Origin: a virus
Strand: one strand, 5' to 3'
DNA: 44,023 bases
Virus record (IMG/VR): IMGVR_UViG_3300027833_001313
Coordinates: 1 to 44,023 of that record
Part shown: piece after piece, positions 17,701-26,700 of the stretch
Layout of the letters: each line of letters begins with the position of its first letter
How positions within the stretch are numbered: position 1 is the stretch's first letter
Notes under the pieces: generated by a model
What the model saw: only the letters and a program-made list of their open reading frames with translations
Databases searched by the model: none
What the model was told of the DNA's origin: nothing
Made by a program: the position numbers and the translations under genes

Positions 17701-20700
17701 ATAGTAGTATGTATTCCTCTAACTGGATTATTTCCTATTTGTACACTATAAGTTGCAGGAACATTTTCACCACTGTCAGATTCTACTATCACAGGAGCAC
17801 TGTAATATCCAGTACCTTCAGATACTACATCCACCTTAGTTACTTTTCCATTGGTGCCAATGTGTGCTTTAAGAATTGCCCCCGAGCCACTGCCTCCACT
17901 AAGTGTTAAAGTCGGTGCTATTGTGTATCCACTTCCGGGATTAACAACTTCAACGTTAATAACTTTATAACTGCTGTTGTCTAACCAATTTTTATTTGGA
18001 TAAGTTTCAATATCAGTATTAGTTCCTATTAGTACACCGTCTTGCACTGTAACAGATTGTGGGATTATTTTTCCTTCAATACTATTATATGTTGGCGGTA
18101 AATCAAAATCAGTAACTACAGTACTTGTGTTATCAAGGCCTTGATATGCACTTAAATATTCTCTAATCTTAGTTCCAAAAGGCTTAACTTCTTTAATGTA
18201 GGATTCGTAACTTGGAAGGTTATCATTATTAAACGTAATATCTTCTCTTAGCGATCCAACATTATGTTTTGCTTTAATAAAGCTAGTTTTAAATGCCCAA
18301 TCAATGTATGTTTGTTCACTAAACGCATACCGTAAACTTGCAAAGAATAGTTCGTTAAATTTAACTAATAATTCATCAATAAATAACTCATTTTTAATTG
18401 AATTTAATATAGTTCTAAGTTCAGTAATAGGCTCTGAATCATAAATCTTTGTGTCAAAGCTTATAGAGTCAAATCCTGTAGACGATAATGAATTATCGTA
18501 TAAAGTAGACTTAAACTGTATTGTACCATCTTCCCTACCAATTGTTTTATAATTAATAGTATAATCGTCAGTATCGATATTTGCTATTTTTTCTAATAGC
18601 AACCAACCGCCCGAACCAATTGAAGATATTTTTACAATGTCACCAATTTGGTTAGTTAGAGCAGTAAGTTCATAACTGTTGTCGATACGATATTGAATAT
18701 TAGTTAATGCACTATATCCAGTAGCATACCAATCTTCGTAATTCCAAAAATTTCTTGTATTATAATTTTGCGTTTGTGTTCTATCCCAAGTACGTGCTTC
18801 AGTAATTCTTTCATAAAGTGCCCATTTGCCTTGCACTGTACTATCATTAGAAACTAATACAGTAAATCGGCGTACTGTTAATGTAGGTAAATCTTCATAA
18901 TTGTTTCCAGGTTCTATAATGTTAACTGAAGTAATTCTTCCTTGCGTATCGATAGTAGTTTGCAATTCAGCGCCAGTACCGTTTCCAGTAATTGCTACTG
19001 TAGGTGCTACTCTGTATCCTTTACCAGGATCACTAATAGCAACACTTGTGATTTTACCGTTAGTTATTACAGGTGTTAAGACTGCTTGGGTAGCTTTTGC
19101 AACTCCTACAAATGCTAGATCCTCAATAGTATCAACTGTTGTATCCCATTGATTTGAAACTGCTGACGGAGCAACATCAAAAGTAAATAATGATGTAAAA
19201 ATTTTATCATCAGCAATTAAATTCTCTTTAAGAATAAGATTAGTTCTTTCAATAAATTGCTTTAACGCTTCATTGCGATTAACGAACCACGACTGTCTTG
19301 GTCGATTTAAAGAACCATATTTCTGCTTTACATTTAATTGCGGATCTGGAACAATACGGAATTGCTGATCATATCCAATTAAACTATCATACCATTTCTT
19401 AATAATGTCAGTATTAGGCTGACTTGTTTCAAGCCCTTCTGAGATAATTTGGTATTGTGTATGAACATTTTGGTCTTGATTTTCAATAGTCCAAAATTGT
19501 GCGCTTAGTGCAACATCAGTACCTTTAATATATTTTTCAGCGTTAAACAGTACAAAATTACTCGGTCCCATAAGTGCAGCAAATGTATACCCCTTAGCTG
19601 CTGGATCTGCAATGTAATCAGTAATATCACTAATGTTTATATTTCTAAATTCTACGTCTGGTACAGTTTTTTTGTTAGTAACCCAAAAGTAGTATACCGT
19701 TTTAAATACACCAGCAACACTATCGTAATTCCGCTTAGTACTATAGGTGCTATCACCGTATGCACTAGTTCCGCTATATCCGCTAGCAAGACCATTTTCA
19801 GTATCAGATTGTGCGTCCCATACACTTGGTAATACAGCAGATTCTACCCATTCAAATACATCGATACTATTACCCTGGAATACTTTATTCCAAGTTTGTG
19901 TACTACGGATTATATCTCCTTGGTAAGGATTATAAAATTTAGCGTCAGTTAAATTCCACCATACTTCGCCAACATGCTCACTTCCCCAACTATTTGTTAT
20001 ATCAATAGTAGCACCTACTACTCCTGAAATATCATAAAGAGCAGGATCGTAATAAGTTTTAAATGTTAATTCTTGTTCAGCAACCCCTGCAACTTTTCCT
20101 TGTATCGGGTCAATATAATCTAAGTCAGTTAATAATAAATTTTCTTTTGTATCGTATAAGAACAATTTTTTAATTTTACTAATATCTACAGTAGCTTTAT
20201 AAGTATCGTGAGTTTTCCACATTGGCAACAATTTATCATTAGAGAAATCTATAACTTGCCCTGTATTATCACCATTAATCTTGTTTGGTAACCCTACATA
20301 TAAGTGATTATTACTAGCAAGAATATTTCTACCAAAATAGAATACATCTGATTCGGGTATTTGTATAGTTTGTGCAAATAGCAATTCTGATTGCACTTTT
20401 TCATAAACATATATAACGCCAGCATTTTCATTTATTGATTTAATAGTTGTAAAGTTGTTGTCAAATATTGTTTTATTATTATCAAACGAAGTACCGTTAA
20501 TTGAGTCAGCATTCTTAGATGAAATATGTAATTTTTCTCCGTCAAATTCTGCTTTCCAACCAAACATTTCTGTTTTTTCATTATTTGGGCTTTTCAATGT
20601 TTGTGATAACGTAAATACTCCATTATCTTGCTTGTAAACATAGACTACACCTTGTTCTAATAAAACATCATTATTTAATGGAGATGTAATTGCAAGTAAC

Positions 20701-23700
20701 ATGCCATCAGTTGATATTGCAATAGATCTAGCAAAGTCTGATGTCTTATCAGGAGCAGTAATTTCTTGTACTTTTTCAAAATGTCCAAAGTTGGCTCTAT
20801 AGATTACTACTTGATTTGGAGAATTAATATCATAAAGTGCGTTAGTAATTAGTATTTCGCCATTAGCTGAAACATCAAACTGTGAACCAAATTCTTCAAG
20901 TCCCGACTGGTCTAATATAACGTTGTTGCCAACTAACAATCCCGAATCGTTAGGAATATATCCAACATAATCAATTAATGTTGATGCTGGTAACCAATCA
21001 GAAATAGTAAACGTGCCAGGGGCTAAGTTAGTTTTTGCTGAATATAATATGTTACTTTGGTACACAATATCATCTGTAAAATAAGACAAAGCAGTACTAA
21101 ATGTTCCTTTAAACTTTTTATTTTTTGCATATTCCCAATTATAAGTTAATCCGTTTTCAGTACCATTTTTAATAAAATATACTCGACCTGGCAAAGATGA
21201 AGTTTTGTCTCCTTCCGCATGTACAAATCCTCGATATAAATCATTATCTTTTGTAATTTTAATTGAACTACCGAGTTTAAAGTTTGACTGTTTTTCAGGA
21301 ACGGTATAACTAATCGGAGATCCAAAATTACCGTTTGTATCTCTTATTAAGATAGTATATAGACCCTCGTCAGTTAATCCACTTCCAGTTCCAGTAGATT
21401 CTGCAGGAATTTTAAATGTCTGAGTCCATTCATTGTTTGAAGAACTAGGAATATTTGCTACCCTAGAAATACCTAGAGCTGTTTCTGTTTTGTAGAACCA
21501 GCATTCTATATCTAACAAGGACGAAGTTAAAGTTAGTGCAATATTAGTCGCCGCTTGAAATACTAATAATTTGCCGATGCCAGCACTAGTAAATCCTAAG
21601 CTTACATATTGCACTTGGCCAATGGTTCGATCTGATTGATATGTTGGACTAGGGTCACCTGGTATTTCTTTAAATTCAATCTCTGCGTTTGCACCATAAA
21701 CATCACCGTTAGACCAAACGCCAGTTACTGTCTTAACAAACACTGTTGCATTTAGGCCGTCTCGTTGATAGAAAGTAACTACACCTGTAGCACCAGTAGA
21801 TATGTCGGCAACAGTTTGACCAACTTTAGGTTCAAACGGATTACCTCCCGAGTCAAACTTTGTAAAGTTAAGGTTTATGTATCCATCCCATACATCATAT
21901 ACTGTATGCAGTTTATTTGTATCAGTAGTTGATAACCCAATTGTGGTTAAGTTTTTAGTAATTCCGCTTTCGTATAGCGGTAACTGATTAACAAACAAGT
22001 TAATAGGATCGCCTTGAGAAATAGTAAGTGCGCTCGGAGCTCTAACTACAAATAAATTACTTAATTGCGCAGCATTAGAACCATATGCACCTGGCAATCC
22101 TTGGTAACTTAGTTTTTCTATGTAAGCATTATACGTATTTTGACTACTAATTGTGGAAGTTTTATAGTCTAATGAGTTATAAAAATAAGTACTAGCATGG
22201 GCAATGTCTGTTATTGCATCATAAAATACTAATCCCCTAGCTTGATCTGTGTTTTCTGTAACTGTAGTAGGCGTATAACTTGGAGTATTAATAACCCAGT
22301 AACCACCAAGTTCTGTATTAGATGATGATGGCGATCCAATAGGACCTTGTTTAGTATACTCTCCAATAAAATCTCCATCATCACGGAATAAACTATCACT
22401 AGTACTAAACACTCCATTAGCATCTTTTAGATAAATTACTACTGCTGCACCGACATTATAGATATAGTCAACTATACCCGAAGCTGACTGAGTTTGTAAT
22501 TTATCTCCTATAGAAGGCAAGTTAGTTGAAGCATCAATATAAAGTACTTCATCAATCTTATTTTGTATAGTATGAGTTTGTTCTAGAAATGCTGCATCAA
22601 TATTATTAAAAGAGTTGTTAAACGGATTGCGAGAGTCTAATGCTAATAAATCTTGATTAGAATAAGTTACTGCATTCCAAGCTAATTTAATTTGATTACC
22701 TACTCCGCTACCATTGTACTGAGAAAGTGGGGCTCTAACTAACATGTGGGTAGTTGGTAAATTATTAAATGCTAATAATCCAGTTACCGGACTTATTGCA
22801 TAGTTTCCTACAACTAATACTGGTATATCTGTTGCATTAGCATTTTCTAAATTTAAGTCTTGAATTATATTTGTGACGGAATTAAAAGTATTAAATTCAA
22901 CATTTGTTACAGCACCACTAATATCAACAACTGATTTCCATAACTGGGTGTCTTTAGATACAATTGATCCTTTGCTATAGTTAGTAGTGCCAGAGAATTC
23001 ACCATTATATTTCGTTTTTACATTAGACGCATTAGGGGAACCTACAATTACATAGTCGCCATCTGGACTGACTGCAACTGCTGCGCCAAATCTTTCTAGA
23101 TCGTCACCAAGCTTCTCAGGTATAATTTCTTGTGTTAAGACAAAATTTAATGATTCTGCAGGGCGTGAATATACATATATTTTACCATCATCTTCATCCG
23201 GAGCACCTACTACTAAAGTTGTATTTCTAGAATCTACACTCATTGCAGATCCAAACATTGTGTTAGAATCTGTTGATGGAGTTTCTACTGATAGTTGATT
23301 AGTAAATAGATTATTATTTTCAAGAACTTTCCACTTTCCAAGGCCGTCGACATTGTCAATCCAAATTTTATCATTAGTTTCAAAAGACTCTTGAAGTATA
23401 ATATTAGCAGTAGTGATATTTTCTGCACGAACTTTCGTAAAACGTGTAATAGATCCAATACATTCTGGTATTTCTGTTTGTGGTACACTAGAAGCAACTG
23501 TAATAACATTCTTATCTACTGCTGTAACTATGCAAAATTTTTCTAGATCAAATTTTTCTACTGTGGAAGGTGCTGTAGAATCATCAGCAATATATTCTTC
23601 ATACCTATAAAAAGAATGAACACCTATAACATCATTAACTTTAATATCAGTTACATTAGAAGTAAGGGTTAACGTAAACGAAGTTGTACCCGGTGATACT

Positions 23701-26700
23701 GCTTCGACTACATAATCAGTTTCAACGTGCTTATACACATTCCAGTCATTATTGTCATTACCTACCCAAATATAGTCGCCCTTACGAATATCTGTAAAAG
23801 TAAAGTCAGCAATATTACTATAGTTTGTAGTAACACCACGGACATCTGATTGATTTACATATCCTGCATCTTTTACAAAGCTATTATCTACATATTTTTC
23901 TGGAAAAGGCTTATGATAATAATTAGGAGTTTTCTGATACACTTCGTAAGGAAGTATTCTGTAAATTAAATCAGTTTCTAAATCAGTCCTACTGTTTACT
24001 AAATCAATAGGCTGCGGTGTTAGTCTAAATTTACTCTCATCTAGTAATAATTCAAACTCAGTAAATCCATCACTTGCACCGTATTGGCCGCTTCTAATTG
24101 CCCATTCTTCGTAAAATTCTAAACTGTCTTTATCAGCACTGCCTAATACATCAAATAATTTTGTTAATGAATTTTTAGTACCTTTATCTTGTATCATTCC
24201 TTGATAGAATTTGTATTGACTTACATCATCGTTAATAATGTTTTCAAGGTATTGACGTTTCTGATACCCAATTAAATGCTGTGCCATTCTCTGTTGCTCA
24301 GTATCAAAATTATCACTATCTAAGTCGTAAAAATCAGCAAACTGATTAGTTTTATATTCAAAGTTTGCATATAATCCTGCTTCTGGCTTGCTATCTAATC
24401 GATGCCATTCGCCAGCACTAAATGTATCTGCTCCACTTAACTTATTAATTGCACTGTAATAAAATTCTTTATACTTAACAATACTGCCAACTGCATAATC
24501 TTGCCAGGCTGTCCAATTAGTAACGTTAGCATCATCATATATAAACCCTGGAACATTTAAACTTCCGTTCCACTCTTGAGTAACATATCCAAGTACTTTG
24601 ATCCGTTCTTGTCTATACCCTGGCTGTGTATCATAAATTACATCACCAAATACTGTTTTATTATCAATTAAAATAACATGTTCTTTTTGCACAAGTGGTA
24701 ACTTAACGGCAAATATGCCATCAGCAGTTCCTTTAGTGCGAATAGTAAATTCGTTAGCTGATCTACCTAATGAAGAAAATTCTTGTACTAATTTTGTACC
24801 ATCAGATTGCAATAAACTATAATTATAGAATCCATCAAATATATTATCAACCATTGAATATTCTGTTTGAAACTTCAACTGTGTTGATGCAGGGCTTACA
24901 GTAATAACACTTCCGGCACCCCAGTTTTGAGTTGTCCAGAATAAGAATTCGTTTACACTATGACGCCAATCTAGTACAACTTTTGCATCACTTTCGTAAT
25001 AATCAAATACAAACCCTTGGTCTTTTAAGTACTCACCGTATCCTAGTAAGAAGTCAACAACCTCTTGAATAGTCGTAAATAACGATCCGTAATCTGCTTC
25101 AAGCGTAAGATTTTTATTAAACTTTCTTCTTACGAATGCATCTCTACCGCCTATTAATGGCAACGTTGAAAGTTTAGTAATGTTAGTTGTATCAAAGTCT
25201 ATGCTGCTTGTAAAATTGGCTTTTACTCTATAATACGAACCTTGATGCTCGATGTTCTGTCCTGCAATATACGATTTGTTACTAGCCCATACTAGGTAGT
25301 TTTCACTAATTCCGCCAATATTAATACTTGGGTCTGCTTGTGTTGGTATTGTGGAATAATAAGTAAATGATGCATTGTCAGTATCATAACCTTTAACCAC
25401 ATAGCCGTCACTTCTGCGTTCTACAATTACACCACTATATGATATAATTTTAATAGGAGTACTTGTGTTTAAAAATACTTTGTAATTTTCATCAGGAACA
25501 AAGACATTTCCTTCATTTAAAGGAGTACGACTATCTAATATTAATCTAAACTTTTCTTTATCAGTAAATCCGGCTAACTTATACCCTAATTGATTTTTAA
25601 TTGATTTAATATTTGATTTATATTCATTATACGAAACTGTTAAATCTGACGCCATGTAGTTTGCAATATAGTTAACAATTCCACTAGTGTAAATTTGTGT
25701 TGTATCTTTGTAAGTATTTGGAAATATAATATCTTTTAATTTAATTCTAGTACCAGTTGGTTTGTATACTAGTTCATTAGCAGAATTTCTTATTTGGTTT
25801 ATTCTATCAAATCCTGTAGCAAATAGCATGTGAGGCTTATTAATTGCAAATGCACTAATAATACTAAACGGATACTGACTACTAGATCTCCAAGCAGATT
25901 CGATTGGAGCACCGTCGCCGAATACAAAACTTTCATCTAATAATTGATTATCAAAGTTATTAATATAACCTGATGCTAAGGGAGATATTAAATTACCGTT
26001 ACTATCTGCAGGAATATGATTAAGTAAGCCTGGACGTTTATAATTATTTAATATTTTATATTTTACACCCGGCTGTCTTAATATACCTGCTTCTAGGTCT
26101 TGCCAAAGTAATAAATTTTCTTTAGTGTAAGGTGCTGGACCGTATTGCGATTCCCACCAATCTGGCATGATAGTTAAGCCTAACATTTCCCACGGATGAG
26201 TATGCGGGCGATCTGTATCATATGCTGTTTGGTAAATTTCTCTCCAAAACCCTGGTACAGTATTGCCTGCTGCATTTGTACTGCCTGCATAGTTAAACGT
26301 AAACGAGTTAGATCTATCAAAGAAATTATGCAATGTATAATCTTGATCGATTAATTTAGACCATTGTAAAAAGTCACCTAATAATACTTTATCAATTTGG
26401 CGCTTAGTAACCTCAGTATTTCTTGCATCACTACCAATTAAATTATGAATGTCTAAAAAGTCAGTATTATATGATACTTTAATATTATTAAAAATTCGTT
26501 TTTCGAGCTCAAGTATTAAGTCATCTCTGTAATCATTAAACGCTATAATCTTACTACCATCGTGTCCTTGAATTACATTTGCAGGAGTTTGGTAAGTATT
26601 ATCTAAATATTTTATAGGCCGATAAGTAGGGTATAATCCTAATTTACTAGGAGTAGGCGGAACGAAACTACCATTAGTAGTTTCATATTCGTAAATTTCA

